NCBI GenBank assembly: GCA_963839165.1
Contig: CAWIUG010000005.1
Coordinates: 434,001-498,000, forward strand
Direction: 5' to 3'
DNA length: 64,000 nt
Source: DATFVA01 sp963839165
GTDB lineage: Bacteria; Bacteroidota; Ignavibacteria; Ignavibacteriales; Ignavibacteriaceae
Every line of letters starts with the position of its first letter. Within the stretch, counting starts at the first letter, position 1. The position numbers and the translations under genes were made by a program. This document shows positions 45,708 through 53,857 of the stretch, piece by piece. Below the pieces are notes generated by a model that was not told the origin of the DNA, did no database searches, and was given only the letters and a program-made list of their open reading frames with translations.

Positions 45708-45797
45708 AGTATCAAATGACCAGAGGAGAGGAATTATGAATAAATAGGTTAGAGAAGAATACGGATCCAGTATTCGACTCCCTTCCTGCTTCAAACC

Positions 45798-45824
45798 AAA
45801 AAGCCCCGAATCATCGGGGCTTTT
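45798..45824 (-). terminator. Terminator at the end of the cytochrome operon
   Basis: AAAAGCCCCGA / TCGGGGCTTTT with an ATCA loop, 25 bases after the last cytochrome stop codon; it works on both strands by sequence. Confidence 0.88.
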
Positions 45825-45848
45825 GTTATTTTTATTTAAGAGCTTGCT

Positions 45849-46730
45849 TTATTCGCCAAATACGTCTATGTGTCCGTTTATGTGTTTGGTTGAATCGATA
45901 ATATTGCCTTCAGCATCAATAACACCCGTGTGGCATATTACACAACTGGTGGGCCATGTCTGAAACCTGTGCCCTGTCGGCGGGAGACCATGGCATGATC
46001 CGCATTGAGCTTGAGTACCGTCTACCTGGTTCCATACTACTGTAACATTATTTCCGTACATAGAATCCGTGGGTTCACCGTTCTCATCCTCATATATGAA
46101 CTGATACTGCGATGTATCTCTTTTAGAAACGAAGTTTCCATGGCAGTATGTATTTGCACAGGAATGAGTGCTATAGTCGTATGTTGATTCAACGCCGTGA
46201 TTGTATACAGCTTTCCTTCCGAAGTTTATCTGGGCCGGCAGACCGTCAGGACTGATATGACTCGGGGCAAAGAAATCCGATGGAAATGTATGACAGTTTG
46301 AACATCTGATATCCCCGGTCAGGTTATTGGTTACAAGGTGAGCTACGTGAGCTCCCACTCCTGCTGCCGTTGTTGATGTATCACCCGAGAGATCCTGCGG
46401 AGGAAATATATGTCCGCCTGGATTAGGATCGCCGTGGCAGGTATTACAAGCCAAAGGCCCATTTTCTTCAGTATGACAGCCGAGACAGCTTTTGCTGACA
46501 GTCCCACCGGCGAAATCTCCTCCGTGGCACTGCTGGCATAATTTCATATTCCAGTTATTCTCTTTTATCAGATTAACATGATAATTAGGAGAATCCGGAT
46601 TGAGTATACCCTGCTTATGAATACTGATTCCTGAAGGCGGCGGTGTGAGATCTTCATTAAGGTCACTGCAGCCGCCAATAAAAATACCTGCAAAAATTAC
46701 TAAGACTAAATAGATAATTTTGTAATTCAT
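45849..46730 (-). CDS. Seven-heme c-type cytochrome lipoprotein (CxxxxCH/CxxCH family)
   Basis: I start at ATG 46730; the longer frame from 46820 overlaps the gene before it. The N terminus is a lipoprotein signal (VIFAGIFIGGCSD). Six CxxCH motifs (CQQCH, CLGCH, CNTCH, CSNCH, CGSCH, CVICH) and one CANTYCH (Cx4CH) give seven predicted hemes, the pattern of the Geobacter CxxxxCH/CxxCH cytochromes. The lipid anchor plus a neighbouring outer-membrane barrel suggest an outer-membrane, perhaps surface-exposed, position. It is the last gene of the four-gene minus-strand operon, 17 bp after the 14-heme cytochrome. Confidence 0.9.
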   Translation of the reverse strand: MNYKIIYLVLVIFAGIFIGGCSDLNEDLTPPPSGISIHKQGILNPDSPNYHVNLIKENNWNMKLCQQCHGGDFAGGTVSKSCLGCHTEENGPLACNTCHGDPNPGGHIFPPQDLSGDTSTTAAGVGAHVAHLVTNNLTGDIRCSNCHTFPSDFFAPSHISPDGLPAQINFGRKAVYNHGVESTYDYSTHSCANTYCHGNFVSKRDTSQYQFIYEDENGEPTDSMYGNNVTVVWNQVDGTQAQCGSCHGLPPTGHRFQTWPTSCVICHTGVIDAEGNIIDSTKHINGHIDVFGE

Positions 46731-46747
46731 AATAGTTTCCGTTTTAA

Positions 46748-47950
46748 TCACTTTGAACCATGACAGTATCCACAGAATCCTGCTCCGGACGGTGTCTGCG
46801 GTGATGCGCCAACATGACAATTAAAGCAAACCGAACCCGGATCATCGTGCCAATCGCCATGTGTATCTTTCATAAATCCAGCAGGATGTGTTTTGGGATT
46901 TGTACCCTTCACTCCGTCATTGTCAACATGACAGGTCAGACAGGTTGGGTCACCTCCCTGTACATCATGACAGGCCATACAGGATTCGATATCTCTCCTG
47001 GCCAGTATAGCGTGCTCCCCTCCGCCTGAACCAACACCTAATGTGGTAAAGTTAGGCTTAACGTGAGAAACAGGAGCAACACCGCTTAATTCGAAGTCCT
47101 GATTTTCACCCTGATGACATTGAGTACAGAAAGATTCATAACTATGACAAGTCTGGCATTCACTCGACTTCATCTTAGCATCTATTCCATGAGTAAATCT
47201 GTAATCCAGTTGATGAACACGTGTAATCTGCTGCTGCTTTGGTCCGTCTTTGGAATTGCCGGGCTCATATGGAGTGAAGAAATTCTTTGAAGTATTGTCT
47301 TCTGTAATCATTGTAGTTCCAACGTGACAGTCTTCACAGCTATGATTATCGTGGCACATTGCACAGTTCGCATCTATATCACGGGCAGCAAATTTATGTG
47401 TATGAATAAAATTTACGCTCTTATGTGTCTGCGGCAGAAGATCAGCTGTTGAAACGTGGCAGGCTTCACAGGAGCTTGCAGCCACCTTCGTAGCACCGTG
47501 ACATGACCAGCAATCATTCATTTGAGGATAAGGCTGTTCAGCCTGGAAAGCATAGTCTACTTCACTTATACCTTTATGACAAGTCTGACATTCAAGTTTC
47601 TGATCCTTAACATGAAAACTATGGTTGAAGTAAAGTTCAGCTTGCTTCGGTTCGAGCGTTTCGTACACACCATCGTAATGACACATATTGCAATTGTCTT
47701 CGCTCTCGACATCATGACACTGGGCGCAATCTTCCATCTTGGGTATCAGACTTGCATTAAGAGCCGTGCTGGTATCTACCGCTGAGTGGCAGGTAGAACA
47801 ATCTGCAAGTTCGCTATGGAATTTGTGCGAGAACTTTATAAGCTTATCATGGCCATTGTTTTCCTGATCAGGTGACGATAGAAATGCCGAAAATAGTAGA
47901 ACTGTGATTAAACCTATAGATAAGAAAATGTAGAAAAATTTTAATTTCAT
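46748..47950 (-). CDS. Periplasmic or outer-membrane-associated 14-heme c-type cytochrome
   Basis: An N-terminal signal/anchor (FFYIFLSIGLITVLLFSAFL) is followed by fourteen CxxCH motifs in 400 residues: CSTCH, CAQCH, CNMCH, CQTCH, CWSCH, CEACH, CAMCH, CEDCH, CQTCH, CTQCH, CMACH, CLTCH, CFNCH and CGYCH. Many extra histidines (FSHKFHSE, FNHSFHV, FIHTHKF) can serve as distal ligands, so a bis-His electron wire is likely. The gene lies 10 bp after the barrel gene and 17 bp before the lipoprotein cytochrome. A long multiheme protein in such a cluster is expected to carry electrons between the inner membrane and the outer-membrane pore. Confidence 0.92.
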   Translation of the reverse strand: MKLKFFYIFLSIGLITVLLFSAFLSSPDQENNGHDKLIKFSHKFHSELADCSTCHSAVDTSTALNASLIPKMEDCAQCHDVESEDNCNMCHYDGVYETLEPKQAELYFNHSFHVKDQKLECQTCHKGISEVDYAFQAEQPYPQMNDCWSCHGATKVAASSCEACHVSTADLLPQTHKSVNFIHTHKFAARDIDANCAMCHDNHSCEDCHVGTTMITEDNTSKNFFTPYEPGNSKDGPKQQQITRVHQLDYRFTHGIDAKMKSSECQTCHSYESFCTQCHQGENQDFELSGVAPVSHVKPNFTTLGVGSGGGEHAILARRDIESCMACHDVQGGDPTCLTCHVDNDGVKGTNPKTHPAGFMKDTHGDWHDDPGSVCFNCHVGASPQTPSGAGFCGYCHGSK

Positions 47951-47960
47951 AATTCATCTG

Positions 47961-49232
47961 CTAAAAATTTGTATTAAACCAGTAATTTAGTTTTGCAAAA
48001 AGACGTACATCGTCTTTGTAGATCTTATTATTTAAATACTGGCCCTGAATATCCAATGATAATGTCCGGAAAGGCCTTATGTTACAGCCTGCCAGCAGGG
48101 TAGTCAGGTTATCTGTTTCAGCATTATCGGATAACTTATAGTTGGTGTATGACAAGCCCAGGGAGGGAGTTAACAATCCATCAAGAAAAGTGTATGCAGT
48201 ATATAACGAAACTGCATCCATTTCACCGGCGTAACCAAGGTTTTTCCTGTATGTAAGGCTGCCATAGTTTGAGATCACTCCGGCAGTGATCCTCTGAGAA
48301 TTCTCATCAGTATAAGTAACGTTTGCTACTTTACCTGTAAGAGTAAAGATTTTATTAAGCTTATAATTCAATCCGCCTTCGACTTCCTGTGTGTTACCGT
48401 AATCGAACACTGCAAAAATCGAGTTATACCTGATCTTTGGTGACCTGTAATTATAATAGACATTAAAACCAAGTTTGTCTAGCTGATCGTAGGTACCGTA
48501 TACCTCGAACTTTGACGTCTGCATAAAATTCAGATCGTAATCATACCTGGTGTCAATCGTGAAAGTTTTAGGCATTTCATAAGATACATCGGCAGAAGCA
48601 AACTGATACTGGTTCGATTTATTTTGAATTAAAACCTGGATTGGATTCAGGTTTTCATCAAGCCTTGTAGCAGTATATTCATCAGCCTTGAAATTCTTAT
48701 TTATATAACTCAGCCCTATTCTGAAATCCTTCAGTGCCGTTGTTACGAATCTGCCGCCTGCAAGGAAATCATCGCTCCAGTTATCGGTTATTTTTAACTT
48801 CTGGTAAGCAGGAACATTCCCTCCGTAATAACCGGTAAACTTATAATCACCGTTCCGATAGTCGATGTTAATACCATCAAATAATCCTCCCGCTACCATA
48901 TTTATTATAGGCTGCCGCCCAAGTTTGATAGTAAATGCGTCGAGAACTTTACGTGCTTCAAAATAAAGGTTATAGAATCGGACACGGGGGTCATTATCAA
49001 GAGGGTTTGATATATCACTTTCAAAATTCAGGTAGGTTCTTAACGAGTAGTTATCCTTATTTAGGTTCAGACTAAGCATTTCATACGCACGGAAGAATGT
49101 ACTTGATACATCAACCGTATCGTATCTTTCAAAAGAATAAATGGCAGATGAAAATCTGCCATTTAAATTTTGTGCGTATGTCAATGAAACAAATAAGGAT
49201 AAAGCTATGCTGCAAAAAATTATTTTTTTCAT
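47961..49232 (-). CDS. Outer-membrane beta-barrel protein of the cytochrome operon (putative porin)
   Basis: The signal peptide (MKKIIFCSIALSLFVSLTYAQ) is followed by about 400 residues of alternating hydrophobic/aromatic strands and ends in FAKLNYWFNTNF with a terminal phenylalanine, the signature of an outer-membrane barrel. Representative strands are RVRFYNLYFEARKVLDAF, IKLGRQPIINMVAGGLFDG and DYKFTGYYGGNVPAY. No heme motif and no TonB box are seen. Its place between a tetraheme and a 14-heme cytochrome gene suggests it is the sheath of a porin-cytochrome complex. Homology to MtrB/PioB cannot be judged by eye; it could also be an unrelated porin. Confidence 0.75.
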   Translation of the reverse strand: MKKIIFCSIALSLFVSLTYAQNLNGRFSSAIYSFERYDTVDVSSTFFRAYEMLSLNLNKDNYSLRTYLNFESDISNPLDNDPRVRFYNLYFEARKVLDAFTIKLGRQPIINMVAGGLFDGINIDYRNGDYKFTGYYGGNVPAYQKLKITDNWSDDFLAGGRFVTTALKDFRIGLSYINKNFKADEYTATRLDENLNPIQVLIQNKSNQYQFASADVSYEMPKTFTIDTRYDYDLNFMQTSKFEVYGTYDQLDKLGFNVYYNYRSPKIRYNSIFAVFDYGNTQEVEGGLNYKLNKIFTLTGKVANVTYTDENSQRITAGVISNYGSLTYRKNLGYAGEMDAVSLYTAYTFLDGLLTPSLGLSYTNYKLSDNAETDNLTTLLAGCNIRPFRTLSLDIQGQYLNNKIYKDDVRLFAKLNYWFNTNF

Positions 49233-49269
49233 AGAATTAGTCTTATTTATTCAGAACAAGATGGATAAA

Positions 49270-49809
49270 TTATTTTTTTCCTGGGATTGGATGTTTGATT
49301 TTATCCCACATCTTGTCAAGGTCCATATTCTTATCGAATGTAGGACTTTCGGAATTGTGGCACTTTACACAGAAAGTGTGAATATCCGAAGCTAAGACTA
49401 ATCCATTTTCAACTGCAGCTTTTTGATCTTTCATAATTTTGATGCTCTTGTAATCTTCACCAGGTCCATGGCAGGTTTCGCATTGAACACCATCTTCAAC
49501 GTTGAACTTTTTCCCTATGAATTTTGCATCAACATTATAACCTGAGGCGTGACATTTAAGACATTCAGGGGTTTTTACTGCTGGGGTGTTAAAACCCTTA
49601 TCCTTCGCAATTTTGTCTGCTTTTTCGGTCTGAAGGGTTTTATAAGCCTGTGCGTGCTGAGATTTTTCCCATATACCGATTTGATTACCCTGTTTTTCGG
49701 TTTTGTGACACATTCCGCATGTAGCTGTTCCTACAAAACCATGTTTCGGGGTTTCCTGACAAAATACGAGTGTTGAGAAAAGAATAACTACTAGAAATGA
49801 TTTAAACAT
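49270..49809 (-). CDS. Tetraheme cytochrome c554-like protein
   Basis: A GGAG site precedes ATG 49809 (MFKSFLVVILFSTLVFCQ signal peptide); an ATG at 49821 adds four residues. Four CxxCH motifs (CGMCH, CLKCH, CETCH with GPGEDY, CVKCH) and the TATCGMCHKTEKQGNQIGIW / SQHAQAYKTL pattern match the cytochrome c554 family found with nitrogen and sulfur redox systems. Here it is the first gene of the operon, 37 bp before the outer-membrane barrel gene, and is likely the periplasmic electron shuttle. Confidence 0.9.
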   Translation of the reverse strand: MFKSFLVVILFSTLVFCQETPKHGFVGTATCGMCHKTEKQGNQIGIWEKSQHAQAYKTLQTEKADKIAKDKGFNTPAVKTPECLKCHASGYNVDAKFIGKKFNVEDGVQCETCHGPGEDYKSIKIMKDQKAAVENGLVLASDIHTFCVKCHNSESPTFDKNMDLDKMWDKIKHPIPGKK

Positions 49810-50180
49810 ATCTACTCCCACAATTTTAAGTTAATTCACTTAGTAAAATATTAACTATTTATTACAGTTTCCAAAAAAAATGTAAGAAACTATGATTTTG
49901 TGACTTAGGGAATAATGATGAATTTTCCATCAGTCGAGGCCTATTAGCAAAAAATAAACCAATTTAATTGATTACTTTTTAGACACTTTAGCCTGTTGAG
50001 CTTTTCAATAGTGAGAAATTGCCCAAATTTGCTTCTCTTTAAAGAGAACATAGGTCAAATCATTTGTGATTTTGTTAATTATTTTATTTTACTTTAAATA
50101 ATTTTTTCGTATTATTTACATACGAATTCTAGTTGAGGGGTGTAGCAGAAAAACTATTTTGTGTCATTAATAATTGTACC
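49810..50180. other. Intergenic region upstream of the cytochrome operon
   Basis: The divergent 371-bp gap between the cytochrome operon and a lipoprotein gene is very AT-rich. It must hold promoters for both sides. I saw no operator-like palindrome, repeat or conserved hairpin by eye. Confidence 0.45.
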
Positions 50181-50724
50181 ATGCAAAGAAAACTACTACT
50201 CTGTTATAGAGCAGCTATGCTCTTATTAATTATTTCATCCGCTTCCCTTCTATCATCCTGCGCTAAGGATAAACCTATCTCCCAAAATATCATGCTGAAG
50301 AATGGATTAATATGTCTAATTGATAATGGTGAACCCTATACGGGCAGAAGTACATGACGTAATAAGTTCCCAGGTACTCGAATATGATGTAGTTGATGGT
50401 ATGAAGGACGGAAATTTTAGTGTTTATTCTGAGGCCGGGAAAATCCTTATTAGCGGCAGAATGAAAAACAACAAAAATGAAGGGCATTGGCTCTATTATT
50501 ATCCGGACGGTCAGCTTGAATCCCAGGGTTACTTCAAAGATGATAATACCTCAGACAAATGGTTCTGGTACTTCCCTGACGGCAGATTAAAGGCTACGGG
50601 TTATTATTTAAAGGGAAAGAAGGATGGTTTATGGAAGAATTATGATGAGAGCGGAAAGGTTACCTCCGAGAATGTGTTCCGTAATAATGTTAAAACAGCC
50701 GGTATGGAAGAAAAATTATCCTGA
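50181..50724 (+). pseudogene. MORN/YwqK-like repeat lipoprotein, one frameshift
   Basis: From ATG 50181 the protein has a lipoprotein signal (AAMLLLIISSASLLSSC). It runs into a frameshift near 50351, where one extra A in GGGCAGAAG breaks the frame; removing it gives EPYTGEVHDVISSQV and continues into five MORN-like repeats (DGNFSVYSEAGKILISGRMK, EGHWLYYYPDGQLESQGYFK, DGRLKATGYYLKGKKDGLWK). MORN-type YwqK proteins are scaffold-like; YwqK was first described as an antitoxin in Bacillus but most homologs have no toxin partner, as here. The last bases overlap the convergent YihY gene stop. Confidence 0.65.
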
Positions 50725-51642
50725 TTTTTCTTTATCCTGCTTAAACAAGCCTTCAAGTTCGTACTTCATAAACTTTGATGTTGGAATTATTCCTTCTCCA
50801 TATTTGATTACATAAACCTGTGTAAATTCAGCTCCGAGAAAAAGGATCTGTGCAGAGTAGTATACCCATAGAAGGAAAACTACAAGTGAGCCGGCAGCTC
50901 CGTATGTTGAGCTGAGGCTGCTGGTACCAAGATATAACCCGATCAGATATTTACCGAGTACAAACAGAACCGATGTTACAAGTGCACCCACCCAGACGTG
51001 TTTCCATTTAATGTGAACATCCGGCAGTACCTTAAAGATCATCATAAAAAGTAAAAAGGTTATTAACAGGGAGATAATAATGTTTGAAAGATCAAGAAAG
51101 AACTTGGGAATATTGAAAAAAGACTCCGAAATATAGTTATTAATAGAGGAAATCAATGCACTTACAACGAGTGAAACCAGCAGAAGAAAGCCTGTACCAA
51201 GAACCATAGCAAATGACCGGACCCTGTCCTTTATTAATCCCTTAAACATATTTCTTCCCGGTTTAGGCTTTACCTTCCAGATCATATTCAAAGAATCCTG
51301 TAATTCCACAAATACAACCGTGGAGCCTATTACCAGAGCAACGAATCCAGTGAGGATAGTAACTACACCCTGATTTGAATACTGAGCATTTTTTATTGCT
51401 GTTTGTATCACCTGCGCACCATCATAGCCTACCAGTCCCTGTATCTGTGAAATCAGTTCACCCCTGGCTGCATCTTGACCAAATATCAGAGCCGCAACAG
51501 AGATAGATATTACAATAATTGGGGCTACGGAAAATATAGTATAAAATGATAGTGCGGCACCCAGCTTCGGACATTTGTCATCGATGAACTTGTCGAAGAC
51601 ATCTTTTGTGAACGTCCATATACCTTTTATTTTTATGTTCAT
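50716..51642 (-). CDS. YihY/BrkB-family inner-membrane protein
   Basis: Six hydrophobic segments in 308 residues with the YihY/UPF0761 signature: CPKLGAALSFYTIFSVAPIIV near the N terminus, VEFVELQDSLNMIWKVKPKP and YGAAGSLVVFLLWVYYSAQI, FLGAEFTQVYVIKYGEGI at the end. I take ATG 51642 (MNIKIKGIW) rather than the upstream 51681. These proteins were once called RNase BN by mistake; later work suggested a transport role. It stands alone, divergent from the SET-domain gene. Confidence 0.88.
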   Translation of the reverse strand: MNIKIKGIWTFTKDVFDKFIDDKCPKLGAALSFYTIFSVAPIIVISISVAALIFGQDAARGELISQIQGLVGYDGAQVIQTAIKNAQYSNQGVVTILTGFVALVIGSTVVFVELQDSLNMIWKVKPKPGRNMFKGLIKDRVRSFAMVLGTGFLLLVSLVVSALISSINNYISESFFNIPKFFLDLSNIIISLLITFLLFMMIFKVLPDVHIKWKHVWVGALVTSVLFVLGKYLIGLYLGTSSLSSTYGAAGSLVVFLLWVYYSAQILFLGAEFTQVYVIKYGEGIIPTSKFMKYELEGLFKQDKEKSG

Positions 51643-51746
51643 CTTTCGTGAATATATTTTTAGATTAGCTAAAATAATCACATTTGAATCATTAACATAT
51701 TAGACAAATCAAACCAGTTATTTTTCAATAAGGAATAATAATTTCG

Positions 51747-51754
51747 TAACTTTG
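51747..51754 (+). promoter_or_regulatory. TAnnTTTG element before the SET-domain gene
   Basis: TAACTTTG matches the Bacteroidota -7 consensus and lies 55 bases before the start codon. The -33 TTG was not clear. Confidence 0.35.
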
Positions 51755-51808
51755 ATATTCGTATAACTTATCACAGCGGTTTTAGAATGAAGCTGGAATA
51801 GATTAACT

Positions 51809-52282
51809 GTGATTCATTCTATGCTATTTGAAAGAAAGGAAAGTGCGGTTTTGAAAAGGGAAAAAGAATTTCTTGAAGATCTTCTATATGTAACCGAATC
51901 TCAAATTCATGGAGCAGGATTATTCACTTCTGTAGGAATAAATAAAGGTCAGAAGATTATGATTATAAAAGGAGAATCGATCTCCGGAGATGAGTGTGAA
52001 AGAAGAGAAGAGGATGGAAACGTTTATATATTCTGGAATGGGGAGACATATATTGATACCGCGATGACAGATAAGATCAAGTTTATTAATCATAACTGCA
52101 GATATAATTGCGATATAATCGACAGGGATGAGGATAGTCTGTACCTGATCGCCGCTAGATATATTGCACCTGATGCGGAATTAACAATTGATTACGGCTA
52201 TGAAGAAATATACGAGCTTTGTTGTTGTGAGATCTGTTCGGATTATGTGGGTGAAGAGCTTGAAATAAAGAAGGCTGTCTGA
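51809..52282 (+). CDS. Small SET-domain protein lysine methyltransferase
   Basis: The 157-residue protein is essentially one SET domain: ESQIHGAGLFTSVGINKGQK (SAM-binding entry), FINHNCRYNCDI (the NHxC motif), and AELTIDYGYEEIYELCCCEI with a post-SET-like CCC-x2-C. Bacterial SET proteins of this kind methylate protein lysines, and targets are largely unknown. The start could be GTG/ATG 51809 or ATG 51821; the SET core is unaffected. It is monocistronic, with a terminator hairpin over its stop codon. Confidence 0.85.
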   Translation: MIHSMLFERKESAVLKREKEFLEDLLYVTESQIHGAGLFTSVGINKGQKIMIIKGESISGDECERREEDGNVYIFWNGETYIDTAMTDKIKFINHNCRYNCDIIDRDEDSLYLIAARYIAPDAELTIDYGYEEIYELCCCEICSDYVGEELEIKKAV

Positions 52283-52297
52283 TAACCAGGCAGCCTT
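52271..52297. terminator. Terminator over the SET-gene stop codon
   Basis: AAGGCTGTCTG / CAGGCAGCCTT with one G-T pair and an ATAAC loop that holds the stop codon. Convergent with pepD; no clean T run on the plus side. Confidence 0.6.
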
Positions 52298-52317
52298 AAG
52301 ATTTGGCAGATACAATT

Positions 52318-53784
52318 TTATTTTTGTTCAGCTATCTTTTTCAAAATCCCTTTCAAAAGATCATAGAACTTCTCTACAGTCACAATCTTTACCCTCTCAT
52401 CAGGTGAGTGAGCTCCTTCGATAGTTGGACCAAAAGATATCATATCAAGTCCCGGTTTCTTTGACCCCAGGATTCCACATTCAAGTCCTGCATGTATCGC
52501 CTTTATCTCCGGTTCTTTTTTAAATAATTCCCTGAAAACTTCTTTTGAGATTTTAAGGATATTTGAATCCATATCAGGCTTCCATCCGGGATAACCGTCA
52601 CCAACTGTAACAGTACCGCCGGCGAGTTCCAGAGCTGCTTTTACACTTGAGGCTATGTAATCCTTGGCGCTGTCGATCGAACTTCTCTGGCTGGTACTCA
52701 CGTTTAATTTACCTCCTTCGGTTGATATAACTGCAAGGTTAGTAGAGGTTTCAACCAGATCAGGAATATCCTGGCTCATTGCAATTACGCCATGGGGTAA
52801 TGCGAGAATCAGATTGATGATTTCATTTTTCATCTGGTCTACAGATACTTTTTCCGGTGACTGATCTGATTTCCTAAAAATCAATTTCAATCCACTATCT
52901 GTTTTTTTATACTCATTTAGAAGATTCTTTTCAAATTCTCCGAGGATTTTTTCAGCCTCACTTTCCAACCCATTCTTAAACATAACTACAGCCTCAGCTT
53001 CCCTGGGTATTGCATTCCTCAAACTACCACCCGATAATGAGCAAAGTAAGTAATCAACCTTTTTAAGTTTGTAAAGTGTACGCCCGAGGAGCTTAATGGC
53101 ATTTGCTCTTCCCTGGATAATATCCAGCCCTGAGTGTCCCCCCTTCAATCCCGTAATCATAATCTCATACGATGTATAACCCGCAGGTGCCTTCTCAGTT
53201 TTAATATCGAAGGATGCCAATGTGTCTACTCCACCAGAACAGCCCACATAAAACGCTCCGTCTTCTTCGGAATCCATATTTAATAATATCTTCCCCTTTA
53301 AAAGATCGGGGTCAAGGTAATTAGCACCGGTCATTCCTGTTTCTTCGTCAATCGTAAGTAAGATCTCAATTGGACCATGAATTGCAGCCTTATCGTTTAT
53401 AACAGCGAGCGCAGCTGCCACACCGATTCCGTTATCGCTCCCGAGTGTGGTTCCTTCTGCCGTAATCCAGCCGTCTTCTCTCTTTATCTCAATAGGATCA
53501 TTTTCGAAATCATGTTTAGTGTCTTTATTTTTTTCACAAACCATATCTACATGCCCCTGTAGAATAACAGTAGGTGAATTTTCATACCCTGAAGAAGCTG
53601 GGATTTGTGCAACAATATTACCTGTTTTATCTTCTTTAAAATTGATATTCTGCTCTTTCAGGAAACCTCTGAGGTGCTCCCTGATCTTTTCCTCTTTTTT
53701 AGAGGGCCGGGGAACTCTCGTTATTTCATAAAATCTTTTCCATACTAATTCAGGTTTCAGATCTTTGATCGCTGATTCGGCCAT
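52318..53784 (-). CDS. pepD: Aminoacyl-histidine dipeptidase (PepD, M20C)
   Basis: The cytosolic zinc dipeptidase cleaves Xaa-His and other dipeptides. Motifs are ILQGHVDMVCEKN (zinc His-x-Asp), GTTLGSDNGIGVA, LLTIDEETGMTGA, LLNMDSEEDGAFYVGCSGG, KGGHSGLDI, and near the end IHAGLECGILGSK and IEGAHSPDERV (last zinc His). The 488-residue length and the insertion between domains are as in the family. It is separated from typA by a terminator and from the SET gene by 35 bp, convergent. Confidence 0.94.
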   Translation of the reverse strand: MAESAIKDLKPELVWKRFYEITRVPRPSKKEEKIREHLRGFLKEQNINFKEDKTGNIVAQIPASSGYENSPTVILQGHVDMVCEKNKDTKHDFENDPIEIKREDGWITAEGTTLGSDNGIGVAAALAVINDKAAIHGPIEILLTIDEETGMTGANYLDPDLLKGKILLNMDSEEDGAFYVGCSGGVDTLASFDIKTEKAPAGYTSYEIMITGLKGGHSGLDIIQGRANAIKLLGRTLYKLKKVDYLLCSLSGGSLRNAIPREAEAVVMFKNGLESEAEKILGEFEKNLLNEYKKTDSGLKLIFRKSDQSPEKVSVDQMKNEIINLILALPHGVIAMSQDIPDLVETSTNLAVISTEGGKLNVSTSQRSSIDSAKDYIASSVKAALELAGGTVTVGDGYPGWKPDMDSNILKISKEVFRELFKKEPEIKAIHAGLECGILGSKKPGLDMISFGPTIEGAHSPDERVKIVTVEKFYDLLKGILKKIAEQK

Positions 53785-53824
53785 AAAGATTCTCCTTTTT
53801 TAATAATTGATCATTTCAAAAAAA

Positions 53825-53845
53825 AGACGCCTTTGAGGCGTCTTA
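53825..53845. terminator. Terminator after typA
   Basis: AAGACGCC / GGCGTCTT with a TTTGA loop, 13 bases after the typA stop on the minus strand; A-rich flank gives a T run in the minus transcript. Confidence 0.8.
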
Positions 53846-53857
53846 ATACTTATTTAT

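Noticed and set aside
50181..50724. YwqK antitoxin with a toxin partner
   Set aside because: No toxin gene is adjacent; the repeats are MORN-like and the frame is broken.
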